Positions 12,950-27,104 of a stretch of 64,000 bases of DNA are shown in pieces. The notes under the pieces were generated by a model that saw nothing but the letters and a program-made list of their open reading frames with translations, was not told the origin of the DNA and searched no databases. The stretch comes from Micromussa lordhowensis (Eukaryota > Cnidaria > Anthozoa > Scleractinia > Lobophylliidae), in the NCBI GenBank assembly GCA_964020085.1, contig OZ026600.1, positions 19,502,694 through 19,566,693 on the forward strand, read 5' to 3'. A program made the translations under genes and the position numbers. The first letter of the stretch is position 1, and each line of letters begins with the position of its first letter.

Positions 12950-13445
12950 CAGTTAGTACGCGCGCTGTGATTGGTCAATTTAGCGGGCCGTATTCTACTG
13001 GACGGCCCGCTAAAATTTAAAGCTGCTTTTGTTGCCAAAATGTTTCTTGATTTATCGCCAAGCGTTCTTAACTTTTCTACAGAGTAAAAGTTTAAAACTT
13101 TCTTTTACTTCTGAAATTGTGTATTAAAACCTGCTAACGACTTAAGAGTCAATTAACGATTTTTTAAATTGACTCGTTTGGCTTTCGAGGTGCGTCATCA
13201 ATTGGAAGCCGTTCCGCATGAATAGAAATCGTTCCCGAACCCGTCAGACACACAGTAGAGATATAATAAATATCTTACTAAGCTTGTTTACTCGGTCCGT
13301 ACTTTAAGTTACGGATCCTCGTTTTTCCCCTTCAATTTATGGCCCGCACGCTTCGCGTTTGAGCCATAAATCGATGGGGAAAAAACTCGGTCCGTAACTT
13401 ACAGTACGGCCCTCGAACTCGGTTAGTAAGTGGTATTTCTTAGTT
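12950..13445. repeat. Interspersed repeat with internal hairpin
   Basis: The left edge reads GTTAGTACGCGCGCTGTGAT and the right edge CGGTTAGTAAG. Inside, 13321-13384 forms a hairpin: TTTTTCCCC..AATTTATGGC pairs with GCCATAAAT..GGGGAAAAA. It is flanked by two copies of ACTCGGTCCGTA. This is a non-coding repeat family of unknown type. Confidence 0.5.
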
Positions 13446-13638
13446 AAACAAAGGGTTTCTTATTAAACTAGCAATCGATTGGCTTTGGGGTTTTCTTCTG
13501 CAATTTAAACAAACTTATATTTTCGTTGGAAACTTACAATTTGGCTCTAACTAAGTTTCATGAACTCGTCAGGAGCGTGAGTGTGCAACCAAAATATAGA
13601 CTCTAAAATATCGTAAGAAAATTACTTTTTGTTCACAC

Positions 13639-13664
13639 TGACGCAATCTAAATAGATTGCGTCA
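13639..13664. repeat. Perfect 12 bp palindrome
   Basis: TGACGCAATCTA, then AA, then the exact complement TAGATTGCGTCA. The stem includes a TGACGCAAT core resembling bZIP (CRE/C-EBP type) half sites. Whether it is bound is unknown. Confidence 0.6.
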
Positions 13665-14468
13665 GGAGAACTCCATGGGCCGACTTCTCGAACAAGTGAA
13701 ATTTGTATTTTATCGCAAATAAAAAGGAACTTTACTTATCGCAAGAAACTCACAGCGCTGCCATTTGAAGCACGGAAGTGGTAGCAATGTATATTTTTTT
13801 GGGTCAATTTAGCTTGAAATTTTAATACAGAAACAATTTCTCTCATTGTCAGTTCTTTGTCTTTTTGTAATCTTCAGAGGATAATAAATAAATTCTCGGA
13901 AAATCTTAAAAGAAGCTGATAACAAGTGAATTTCTTTGATTTTATACTTAATGCAAGTAGTTCGATTGAAAATGACTAATTTTCAAGTTCGATTTTACTG
14001 TATCAGGCCCTTCAGAAAGTAATTTTCGTTCTTTTTGGACGAAAAAGCAAATTATTTGACAAATGAAGCACAGAGCGATGTATGACCCTCTATGGACAAG
14101 CATAGTAAATAGAGGGAATAGTTTAAGCCCGGTATACCTCAAAAAGAAGCGACCAAATAGGCTAAGATTTATGTTGGAAGGTCATCGACCCCGCACGTCT
14201 TGTGTTTTATGCTCATAGACTATGCATGAATTACATAATCGAAACGCTTCTGTTGGTTAGTTCTATGAGCACACATAACCACCTTTGTTCAACCCCCAAA
14301 ATAGCCAACAAAAGCAGACAACAAAGAACTTTGCCAGGTTTCATAACCATTCCCTCTATTAACTATGGAACAACTAATAGCCAGAGTTTGGGCAACTTAC
14401 CGTTGTTGGCCTATTTGTTTGATTCTTACATACACTCTAAAGTATCACAACACCAGTCTAATACTTAC

Positions 14469-16760
<2,292 letters not shown>

Positions 16761-16983
16761 GATTTAACAGAATGGATTCAATGTCAGAACTTTGTCCAAA
16801 CTTCCTGTTAATACTAGTTACCTCCAGATATCATTCATTACTTATTAATAGGTTTCTAAAGAGTTGTGTCTATGAATTTATTCTCACAAAGCACTTGTAA
16901 AGTAAACATTTAATAATGATCGATTTACAAAAACATTTCATTGAAATAAATTTGAAAGATAAGAAGGTTACATGGTGTTTTGA

Positions 16984-17086
16984 CGACCTCACGTCGTCAT
17001 TCTCGAATGCAGCATAAGTAACATATATACGTTTTGTTAAATTCAAAATTTATTTCGCATTCGACAAAAATGACAACGTGAGGTCA
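16984..17086. repeat. Short fold-back upstream of the PAN gene
   Basis: GACCTCACGTCGTCATT..GAATGC pairs with GCATTC..AATGACAACGTGAGGTC. The arms are about 27 bp, the loop about 45 bp. It lies about 220 bp upstream of the PAN/EGF/FN2 start codon. Confidence 0.6.
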
Positions 17087-17835
17087 TGGAAAGTTCCTAT
17101 CGTCAATTTTCATTTGAAGTAAACATCAATTTGCCAAAACCGTATATTGGCAGCGCCTGTTTTTTAATTGGAAGTCGTCACTTGTTTCCATGGCTAATAT
17201 TGCTAACGAGTAATGAATACACGGGTACAATGATCGACAGAACTTTGAAATTTTGTAGTTATCTAAAGGATTAAATGACTCCTCTGTAATGAAATCATTT
17301 TATTGTTCTGACGATATTTGTTGCCAAGTTGTGCCAACGTTTAACTTCAATAACTTGCCCCACTCTATGGAAATTGTTATTCACTGTTTACGAGGCTATC
17401 TGTTTATGCAAAATCACCAAGCAACGAATCATGATTATACGCGAAGAGGCAAAAGTTATGAAACTTTCGCAGATGGCTGTTTGGAAAATTGCCTGAAGTT
17501 CTTGGAAACTGACAGGTAATATTGTTCTCCTGTCGTCATCATGTAAAAGAATCGCTGATGTTGACGAGTTTTGTTGAACTATGTCGCTGATTTGTACTAC
17601 TTTAAGGAAAACATTACTCAGTCTTAAGAAATAAGAACGTTACTCTGGTTAAAATTGTATAAAAATATGTACAATGTTGAACCTTCAATTAACCTTCATC
17701 AGGGGAAAGTGAAAAAATAATTCGCAAAAAACACGTTACATATAGTGTGCCAAATTCGGATCTATTATTAAGTTCTGTCCTTCAGGGCAAGATTTAGAAA
17801 TTCGTGCGGCAAATGCATGCCGTCATCACGATTTA

Positions 17836-18455
17836 GCGGATTCCTGCAAATATTAAGAGCAGATGCACAGAATTATCGAGAATAGCGCGGCCACGGTCAA
17901 AATTTAACTTTCCTTTTTTCGAGTGCATAGCGAGGTATTTATTACTTTTCAAAGGTTTTGGGGTTTATTTTTTCTAAATACGGCCTAGTTTCGGGAATAT
18001 TTGAGAAAATGGATTTCGTGCTCTCCCTGGCCAAAAATTGGCCAAAAATTGGCCAAAACAATTGGTGAAAAATATCCATGATTGCGAAAACGTCCTGGCG
18101 TCAATGATTAAAATTATATCTTCGGGAATTAGAAACTAATGTTAAAAGAAGAAGTATTTGACACTCTGTATTTGTCCGTTTTTCGGTTGTAGACGACAGC
18201 TGTTCCTGCGCAAAACATATCTTTTTATGCGGTTTGACAATAGCCGTTGTAAAGCAAGCTTAAGTCTATAATTGCAAAGTGACTTTTCGGTATGTGGCCG
18301 GGGTCGGATCTGGCTCATCTTATGGCTATGAAATGTCCAAATGCTATTCTTGCACGAGATATAAATATTTGTCTGGGTTTTTCAGCGGGCGCTTTGAAAA
18401 ACAGCACGAAAATCCGTGAATTTTCGCTGAAATTTCAACTAATTAGCATATTGCC
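17836..18455 (+). repeat. Left long inverted terminal arm
   Basis: Collinear but diverged complement of 25116-25738. Local features include the triplet repeat of 'CCAAAAATTGG' at 18030-18065, absent from the right arm, which shows arm-specific change since the arms separated. Confidence 0.75.
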
Positions 18456-19322
18456 TAAACACTGACATGTGAGCGGAAAGTTAAATTCCTATTCCAAAAT
18501 ATTGATTTATAGTTTTTGATCCGGCCAATCGCATGCTGCGATGGATGTGGTAATAGAGAAATATTTGTGTTATAACTGTTTATACGACAGATTTAAATAA
18601 TGAAGACTGCAGAAGATCACCGGCAACGTAAACTTTATTATTTTACGGAATATTTCATTAACTATAATAAATCATTCCTTGAACCTGGAATAGATGCTCT
18701 TCTATGAAAACAGTAATTGCATGCCCTGTGTAAACAACTTCAAATTCACGGTTCAAACAATGCATGAGGCGAGGAATTCGAAGCCCAAATCTATACTTTC
18801 ATCCTGACACACCATCGGTGCACCGTTACACCTGTGTAAACATTCAAAATTAATTATGAAAATCGAATTAGCTTTTTCACGGAAAACATCACGAATTTTA
18901 CATTCGACGTAAATACTTATCCGGTAAATTGTCCAACACAAAGCAACAGAAGTGGCAGGAAAGAGTTTGACCTTAATGCAATAATCACTTAAATGTCTGA
19001 TGTTTTGAAAGGATCGTCGAAAAACTTCTTTAATAAACCGTGAGGGGAGGGGTTCGTTGGCCTCGGTGTTAATAATAGCGATCCTGCTCAGAATCAAACA
19101 GCTTATAAACAATTATTTGCCAAATGTTCATTTTTCTAAGTATTAGGCAACCCGTTGCCTGAATCTGAAGAGAATTTCCAGAGTTTCTTAGAGTAAATTG
19201 GTCATGTGCTGTCAGAACAATGCGTAACGATCCTGGCTAGCTTGGGGAAAAAATTGAAATCAGCAACTTTTGATCAAGAGATCTATTTTTGGCATAATTG
19301 AACAGTCCATCGTAGAACTGCA

Positions 19323-22300
19323 ATGGAAAACAGTACGTGTTCATTTCTTGCTATTGTTGGGGGCTATTGCGGTTCTGATACGAAAGATAGGACTGGATCA
19401 GCAGAAATGGTTCCATTGCTTAGTTGCAATCGAGACATTTCAAAACACAAGTCATTCTTTTCCATTATCAGAATAGAAAACGAAGCAGAGCTCTTACAAG
19501 CGAGAGCGTCAATCGTTGCACCACCACGAAATGTAGAAAACTGGATAATATGCCCTCAACATCGTGCATCTCTGGGCGTCAGCTGGAAACGCAGTTCTCC
19601 TAAGTGCTCCATACCAGTGAGCCTATCAAAGCACAACGCAACGTTTGCTAAAAAGCCGAAAGCAGAGAGAGGACTGAGTAAATATGGGTCGCAGATAGTT
19701 TTGAAGGAAACAGGAGTTTTTCTTCCAGTCGGCGCAGGTCAGTCATGATTTTTCTTACGACGGTTAAGTTAACAAAGAGTGGGCATTTTACCAGGAACTA
19801 CAAATGAGATTTAGTATGATTTTGGAGTCTACAGCTTGTACAATGCTAACGACGGCAATGTATTATAATCACTCAGCACGAGAGGTAACCAGGCACAGAT
19901 GAAATGTAGATGACACTTGTATGAAAGGAGTTGAAGCAATAGCATTTCACTTTCACAGGAGTGTGTTCTAATTGCCGAAAGCTTCTTGGAGAAGCTGAAA
20001 ACAAGACCGCGGCCCAGCTGCCTGGTATTGAAAGTGAAGTTATTCTACAAATGGGAAATATGTCATTGGTAGTGTAAACGATTGTCAGTTTAAAATAATT
20101 CAGAAATAAGGAAGTTACATTAGCTGAGATTTTGTTTCCATACTACACGTTGTTAGGAACAAGCTATATTTATTAGACTTATTACATTGGATGCTGGTCC
20201 AGGAGGGAAAGGAGAACTCTGATTGGTCCCCTTAGCGGTGCAAATTCTGCTGATAAGGATCGCTAAGAAATAGTTTCAATCGGTAAACTGCTTTTCCAAA
20301 ACATTTCACAAAAGATAAAAATTCTTCTTGAGTAGATATATATTTCCTTTTTGTTTTGGGGGATACTTTCAGGTAAAATTTCACGAAAGCGTGCGCGCTT
20401 ACCGAGAATCACTACATTGTTTTAGTGAGTCATAAAATAAGGAATTTATTGAACTAGCTTGGTCGGCTGTATTTGGGAATATTTTTGGGAATATTAGTCG
20501 AGTTATCTCTTTGCAAGTTTATGGACCGAGCCCCAAACTTCCCACAATTATTTGACCTCCCAAATACAGACCTCACTGATAGTTCAATGACATGTAGTAA
20601 GCAAGTTTTCAATCATACATTTATTGCAGGACAATTCTATCGGAGCTACCCCAGTGGCGCAAAGTACGCCAGCTTCCGTGTATTTTGGTTCCAACGTCCA
20701 GACGACAGGGAGAAGCTTGTATCTGCCCTCAGAGTCCAGCGTGGATGCAACACCTGATTCCCGCAGTACGAGACGCGATGACTCTACGCCTCTGACCAAA
20801 GTGAACGAATTTTTAAGCAGCAGGGATGTTAGCCCAGTCAGGCATACTGTAACTGTTCCATGGGATAAAGCGAGTGAAAGGACGCGTCGTCGCCATCTTC
20901 GCAAGACACAACAGGCAGTGAGCGCTGTCTTGGAGGAAGTTGCACCGAAACAATCAGAGAAGTTGTGGTATTCTCTTGTTCCATTTTTGACTCAGAAATT
21001 CTCCGCTGACAGTGAAAGCGAGGATAAGGATGTGGATAACGTGCTCATGAATGCTCTAACAGAGTGCTACAGTAATGCGAGCGCTTGGGACACCAGGCGA
21101 CAAATTCTTTCGGTAATGGCAGACAAGGTGACTTTCCAAACTCTGAAGAAATGGATACCTGATCTTACTAGGTACAGATACAGTACTGCAAGAAGGCATA
21201 CAATACTTCACGGGAGAGGTGTTCCGCCACCACAATTATCCCACACAAAATTGTTCGTGTCACCCACACAGGTCGACCACTTCTTGGATTTCATTACCAG
21301 TCCTCACGTTATCCAGGATTTGCCATTCGGTGAGAAGACGATCACATTGTCAACAAATGAGGTTGTGACAGTCCCCAACGTTATCCGTATGTTAATCTCA
21401 GAGACCATTGTAAAGCAATACCTTGCATTTGCAGAGGAGTCCAATTTTACCCCTCTCAGCCGCAGGACTCTGTTAAACATCCTCTCTGTTTGTGCAGCCT
21501 CTACAAGAGAGTCGTTACAAGGTCTAGACTATATCAGTTCGGCAGGAGCTCAGGCCTTTGAAGATCTCACCGATGTAGCAAAACGCTTGGGTGACCACCT
21601 AATGGGAATGACTTGGGCTAAAGAACAGCGAGAACGCCTCATGTCTGCTAAGCGCTACCTGAAAAGTGACTACAAGGTAAGACGGTATTGAATAAGGTGT
21701 TCTGGAAAGCCTGTAATTTTGATTTATATGCTTCTATTTTTTCATTAATTGACCTCTAAACCATCCAACTAGCCAGTGTATCAGACACTGTATTATTTTG
21801 ATGATTTGTGACAAAGCCTTATAAGGCTAGAGGCTTACACGAGCCCAAACGAAATCCGACAATGCAGGCTTCAACAACCTCGTTCCCAGGGCTTTTCCCT
21901 TAGAGATTAAAAAGCCTTGGTAAACAGGTTGAGGCTGCAACTAAGTAACTCTTTGACAACGCCCATCCACCTCTCAGTCCTTGAAAATCACCCCCATGAA
22001 TGAATCAATCAGTAGGTAGAAACGATAATCGATGATCTACTCCTGAGCTTGTCCTGCGTTTGTAAGAAGGAAGGGATCAAGACGCTGCTTTCATCTGTTA
22101 GAGGAAGAAATGAATAAATAAAATATTTGGATTTTAAAACATGGCAGGTGCATGTGTCCAAAGAATCATGTGTCGCAGACCACTGCCGGCAGTACGCCTT
22201 GAGTGACCCTCAAGTTCTTTGTGACCACCAACATACAGATCAATGTGACCGCTGTGATGCGATGGCAGAAGCTCTTTTAGACATCAAAAGTGCCCTTGCA

Positions 22301-24062
22301 ATGATGACAGAAGAGAACATCAGCGCAGATGCCAAGGAAGAATTAAACTTTATTGCTGACCAAGCGATTTCCAACATTCAAGCTTGGAAAGCTCATCTTT
22401 TACGCAGCCTAAATCAGGATCAGGCGCGGCTTGATGTTATAGACGGGCTAGATGAATCAAGTGTGCTTCTGGTTGAAGACTGGGCAATGAAGTTCTTGCC
22501 GCGCAAGTACCGTGAAAGCCAGCACGACTGGTTCGGCAAACGTGGCCTTTTTTTGGCACGTCACTGTGGCCACGCGTAAGATGGTGGCTACTCAGCAACT
22601 ACAGATGATGACGTTTGCTCATGTATTCCAATCATGCAGCCAAGACAGCAACGCTGTGTTAGCGATCATGGAAGATGTCATCGGTAAACTTAAGGCAATT
22701 ATGCCAACTCTGAAAACCGTCATTTACAGACAAGACAACGCTGGGTTCTACCGAAGCGGATCAACGATAATCGGCGCATCGAAAGCTACTCAAATCCACG
22801 GAGTGACAGTCAAACGACTTGACTTTTCAGACCCCTAGGCTGGAAAAGATGCATGCGATAGGAAGGCGGCAACGATCAAGGCCCATATGAGAATTCACCT
22901 CAATGAGGGCAACGACATTGAGAATGCTGCCCAAATGGTTGACGCTATGAGATCGTCGGGAGGTGTATCCGGTCTTCACGTCACATTGTGCGAAATGGAA
23001 AATCCAAGAACCTCTGCCAATGTCAAGTTTGATGGCGTGAGTGTGGTGTCGAACGTCGAATATGGCGAAGATTGTATCACAACATGGAAGGCATATGGGA
23101 TTGCACCTGGTAAGACCGTCAAACTAAGCAAATTTGCCAGGGGTAACAACGAAACTCCAATTCCAAAGCTATCCAAATGCGTGGAAGACGTAGTGGAAGA
23201 TAAGTTTACCTCCCTCTAGTCTCGGTCGACCAAACCTGAGACGATTTCAAGTTCAGACGAATCACCGGATGATACAGCTTCTTCCCAGTTATTTTTCTGC
23301 CCTGAAGAGGGCTGCATCAAGTCCTACCAGCGGTTTGCTGCTTTACAACATCACTTGGATTGCGGAAAACACGAACGCAAACTGGAACGTGAGACCTTGC
23401 TGGACAAAGCTGTTCACGGCTATGCAGCCAGACTGGAAAAGCAAACTGCAAGTGTTCCACAGCTGCGGCAGTGCGCCGAAAGTGGTAGAGCACCAAATCG
23501 GTCTTTGCTTCCGATAGGATGGGCTCTCAAGACCAGCCAAGCGTCCAGAGCGCGATTTACCGACAAGCAAAAGAACTATCTACTGAGCAAGTTCCTTATC
23601 GGAGAGCAAACAGGCCAAAAATTGAACGGTTCTTCAGTTGCCCACTCAATGATGAGCGCAAGGGATGAAAATGGTGACCGCTTGTTTACCAGCAGCGAAT
23701 TCTTGACCGGTCAGCAGATCGCGAGCTACTTTTCCCGTCTGGCATCTAAGCGTGCGCTCCAAAGCAGCCAATCCTTCCAAAGTGAGTCTGATGACGAAAT
23801 CGCAGAAGCTGAAATGGTTTTAAACGACTTGAGGGGAGAAGTTCTTGAAAACGTCCAACCTCTCCATCCCATCAGCTTCGAACACTACGACTTATGTGAA
23901 CTGATGGCTCAAGCCAAACTGTCAACATTCGCGATTTCAATGCTTAAAAAAATATGCGACCACTTTGAAATCCCCACCGGTGATATAAAAGGAAGAAAGA
24001 AAGCCCCCTGCCTGAGTCGCATTGAAGAGTTTTTGAAGAGGTGTGACTGCTGCCCACCATAA
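19323..24062 (+). pseudogene. Transposase-like C2H2 zinc-finger gene, inactivated
   Basis: Exons 19323-19737, 19959-20038, 20630-21676 and 22148-24062, all GT-AG with matching phases; about 1151 residues if undamaged. The N-terminus is a cysteine/histidine-rich module split over exons 1-2 (ICPQHR, PKCSIP, GVCSNCRKLL). Exon 4 has a second Cys/His cluster (CVADHC, CDHQHTDQCDRCD). It then has a candidate RNase H-like core with acidic motifs EDWAMKFLP, RQDNAGFY and DFSDP, followed by a C2H2 finger (CX4CX12HX5H, starting CPEEGC, about 23300). C-terminal blocks LTGQQIASYFSRLA and LSRIEEFLKR resemble DNA-binding helices. Damage: one extra T in a run of seven (22548-22554) and in-frame TAG at 22836-22838 and 23217-23219. 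I know relatives from memory as multi-copy genes in corals and other animals; the superfamily and the catalytic reading are inference. Confidence 0.75.
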
Positions 24063-25115
24063 TTACAAGTATCTTTCTCGTTTTGTATAATGCGGTATCA
24101 TGTACAGAGTTTTAAAGCATAAACATGGTGCGGTCATACTGGGGCTGCAAAATGCCAATAAAATAGAGAGGAACGGTTTTGTAATGCACAGGCAGGTAAA
24201 AGTTAGCGATAAGAACGTATGACACCATTTTCAAGTTGAAAGAAACTGTCAGAAGAAGATTAACGCGATAAAGTAATTAGTTACATGCAATTATAGTTTC
24301 GCCCAGATTGAGTCTGATGGCAGTCTCTATTCAATAAGTAACATTTCATTTACCAAACAATCAATCTTATCGTGGCACTTCTCAAGGAAGGAAAACTTTT
24401 TGGTAAGGTCGGGTTCTCTGCTCCTACAATGCCTCAGTATATACTTGACATAACTTGCATCGCACACGTCACACTTAACGTGGCTCAAAACAGGTTCCAA
24501 CACTTAGATTCTGATGGGTGGCTATAACCACTCTTTATCACTTGATGCTACAATCATGGTATCAAAAAACTGCTCAATTATTGGTGAACACGTTATTATT
24601 ATTTTCCGCTAATTTTTACTTGCTTGTAAAACAGAAAGGGTATGGGAAAACGCCAAAGGCAAAGTTTCCCCCCACCCCACTTTCCCCTTTACAAAAGGTC
24701 CCGAGCTAAAGCCTACCTGTTTACCAACGAAATGATGTTCCGGTTATCGATATTTACTTACGCCACACATGGTATTTAAATTAGAACTTGTCGCCAATCA
24801 ACGAAATAAATTTGTTGTGGTATTAACAAGTGTTTCCAAGTCTCATGGGTGTGCGTTACAGCCGTTTATCAAGGAGCGTCACGGACTGGCATTACCCTGA
24901 CTTGACGTGGTGACCTTTGACCGAATGAGCCTGGAAGTTACTTTCCGTTAAACACAATCCGGACCGACCGCAGCATAAAATGGACAACTTTCAATAGCTG
25001 GACGGCTTGTAAAAGTAAGTCATCCTTTTTAAGCTGTGAAGCAGAGTTTAGTGCAATAATTTCGTTCAAAACATGCGTTTTCGTCTTAACTACATATTTG
25101 CATGCGTTGAAGTGT

Positions 25116-25738
25116 CGGGAATATGCTAATTAGTTCGAATTTTAGCGAAATTACTCAATTTTCAAAGGCGTTTTATAAAGCGCTCGCTTAAAAACCCAGA
25201 CTGATTTTTATATGACGTGCAAGGAGAACACCAAGACACGTTATAGTCAATGGACGAGCCCGATTGAGCAATGGCCACATATCGAATAGTTGGTTTGTAA
25301 TTATGAAGTGAAACTCGTTTAGCTGAGACCGTAGTGAAGGCTTATCAAAGAATGTGTCTTCTCGTAGCAAGAAGCTTCATCTAGAACCAAAAGGTAGACA
25401 TAACTAAAGTGTCGGATACTTCTCCTTTTAAATTAGTTTCTTTCTTCCTGAGGATACAGCTTTTACTACTTACGCGAAGACATTTACGCGAATGCCAATT
25501 TATGCTAATTATTGTGCCACTCTCCGCCTGCGAGAGGGCGAAAATCGATTTTCTCAAATAATTCGAAAATCCGGCCGTAATTTGAGCAAGAAACCCCGAA
25601 ACCTTTGAAAACTCGTTAATACCTCATGACAAATTGAAAATTAAGATTGGTTCCATTTTTGATCGTGGCCGCTTTTTTTCAATTTTGTTCTATTTTCCTG
25701 TGCATTTGCTCTTAATTTCCCAAGCTTCAAGAATGCGT
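25116..25738 (-). repeat. Right long inverted terminal arm
   Basis: Collinear complement of the left arm at 17836-18455. Its inner end carries AATATGCTAATTAGTT and its outer part TGTGCATTTGCTCTTAAT. The outer edge lies within a few bases of the next inverted-repeat element, so the precise border is uncertain. Confidence 0.7.
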
Positions 25739-25760
25739 CGATTGTACGGTGGATCATAGG

Positions 25761-25864
25761 GACAAAACACTTGCACAAATACAAAACACTTGCACAAATA
25801 CAAAACTCTTGCACAAATACAAAACACTTGCACAAATACAAAACACTTGCACAAATACAAAACA
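25761..25864 (+). repeat. Minisatellite, left arm
   Basis: About five units of the 19-mer ACAAAACACTTGCACAAAT, one with CTCTTG for CACTTG. Long 'open frames' across it (CTNTKHLHKYKTLAQ-like) are translation of the repeat, not protein. Confidence 0.9.
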
Positions 25865-25867
25865 TGG

Positions 25868-26800
25868 ATGAGGCTGACACCGAAAGCGATCTTGCTGATG
25901 AAATTCTCTTAGATGATGCATGGTTCTGCAATGAGGTGCTGGACAGCCCAGGGAACCAAGATCTCAATATTGGCTTGTTAGTAAATACGCCTTATATCAA
26001 TCTTTGAAGAGGCACTTTACCAGTGGGCATCAGTGTTTTTATATAACTGAAAAAATTGACTCCTCAAAGCCAGGAGCGTCAATTCCTGTTCGTTCAATTC
26101 CAGACATTCTGATATTGTCCAACATAAAAATAATGTTCTTAAAATTAAAAGGTTATATAGTTTGTAGTATGAAAAAAAAAGGGGTTGCTGAATAGCATTT
26201 AGTGCTTCTTGAACAATCCTCAAAATCTTTTAATCAGTCATTAAAACTCACTCATAATCACTCGCTGGTTACATGTACTTGCTAACTCAGTGACTCCTGA
26301 TCTTATTGTATCGCTGTGGTGAGGAAATGTGGTTAGAGATTTTGCGATTTGTATGTTTCCAAAAGAACTGTGTGTAAGGCAATTTAATTATGTTGAGTTG
26401 TATCTTTAGAGTTCTCCTTGAGTCTGTGCTGCGACTATTCTACGAGAAAGCGGAGCATGCAGGAGAAGACCAGATGCAAGTTGTGAGGGTGAGAAGGCGG
26501 CACATCTGCAAAGCACGACTTCATGGCTGGGGTGCTGATAAGCGTGCACTTCATCGGCGAAGAGGCAGCGGACATGGGTGGTCCCCGAAGAGAATTCCTT
26601 AGGTTGCTGATGAGAAGTTTGATCACTGAGTCTGGCGTTTTAACAGGCAGTGAAAAAAGAAAGATTTTTCCCTCGAGCCCCTTACTCGTTGCCCAAAAGA
26701 CGTATTTTCATGCTGGACGAATGGTAGCAACAAGTGTTCTTCAAGGTGGACCTGGTCTTAAATGCTTGGCCCCAGCTGTCTACGCATATTTGTTAGCTGA
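25868..26800 (+). pseudogene. HECT E3 ligase fragment (G2E3-like)
   Basis: Inside the minisatellite-armed element. 25868-26006 encodes an acidic N-terminal piece starting MDEADTESDLADEILLDDAW. 26523-26800 encodes part of a HECT N-lobe (VHFIGEEAADMGGPRREFLR, later YFHAGRMVATSVLQGGPG). It resembles the 'G2/M phase-specific E3 ligase-like' genes common in cnidarians. The catalytic C-lobe with the active cysteine is absent, because the frame runs into the right minisatellite at about 26826. The segment between the two pieces contains no clear exon beyond 26408-26520. A captured, non-functional gene fragment is the best reading. Confidence 0.65.
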
Positions 26801-26825
26801 CGTTGACAAATGCCGTCGCCTTGTC

Positions 26826-27083
26826 AAGTGTTTTGTATTTGCAAGTGTTTTGTATTTGTGCAAGTGTTTTGTATTTGTGGAAGTGTTCTGTATTTGTGCA
26901 AGTGTTTTCTATTTGTGCAAGTGTTTTCTATTTGTGCAAGTGTTTTCTATTTGTGCGAGTGTTTTCTATTTGTGCGAGTGTTTTGTGATTTGTACAAGTG
27001 TTTTGTGATTTGTGGAAGTGTTTTGTGATTTGTAGAAGTGTTTTGTGATTTGTGGAAGTGTTTTGTATTCGTGGAAGTGTTTT
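26826..27083 (-). repeat. Minisatellite, right arm (inverted)
   Basis: About 13 units: 19-mers AGTGTTTTCTATTTGTGCA and variants, then 20-mers AGTGTTTTGTGATTTGTGGA. It is the inverted counterpart of 25761-25864 but more than twice as long, so the arms have expanded unequally. Cys/Phe/Val-rich frames here are repeat translation. Confidence 0.9.
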
Positions 27084-27104
27084 GGCCCTATGAGCCACCG
27101 TACG

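Larger units (their letters stand above)
17836..25738 (+). mobile_element. Large element with about 600 bp diverged inverted ends
   Basis: Reading 25738 backwards on the minus strand reproduces the order of motifs seen from 17836 forward. These include ATTAAGAGCARATGCACAG, GCGGCCACGRTCAAAA, TTTTCAAAGGTTTYGGGGTT, TATTTGAGAAAATSGATTT, GAAGTATYYGACACT, TGTGGCC, TTGCACG..ATATAAA, GTCTGGGTTTTT and AACTAATTAGCATATT. The two arms (about 17836-18455 and 25116-25738) are diverged but collinear. Between them is a single four-exon gene on the plus strand. This is the architecture of a DNA transposon with long TIRs. Exact ends and a target-site duplication are not resolved; the right edge abuts another inverted-repeat element. 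Confidence 0.75.

Noticed and set aside
20473..20757. Separate 94-codon gene upstream of exon 3
   Set aside because: It overlaps the AG acceptor at 20629 and runs in a different frame over the start of the transposase-like exon; it has no homology of its own.
25771..27028. Long Cys/Phe/Val-rich and His/Lys/Thr-rich open frames
   Set aside because: They are translations of the 19-20 bp minisatellite, which is stop-free in several frames on both strands.
25761..27083. CRISPR-like array
   Set aside because: Units are contiguous with no unique spacers, and the DNA is animal.
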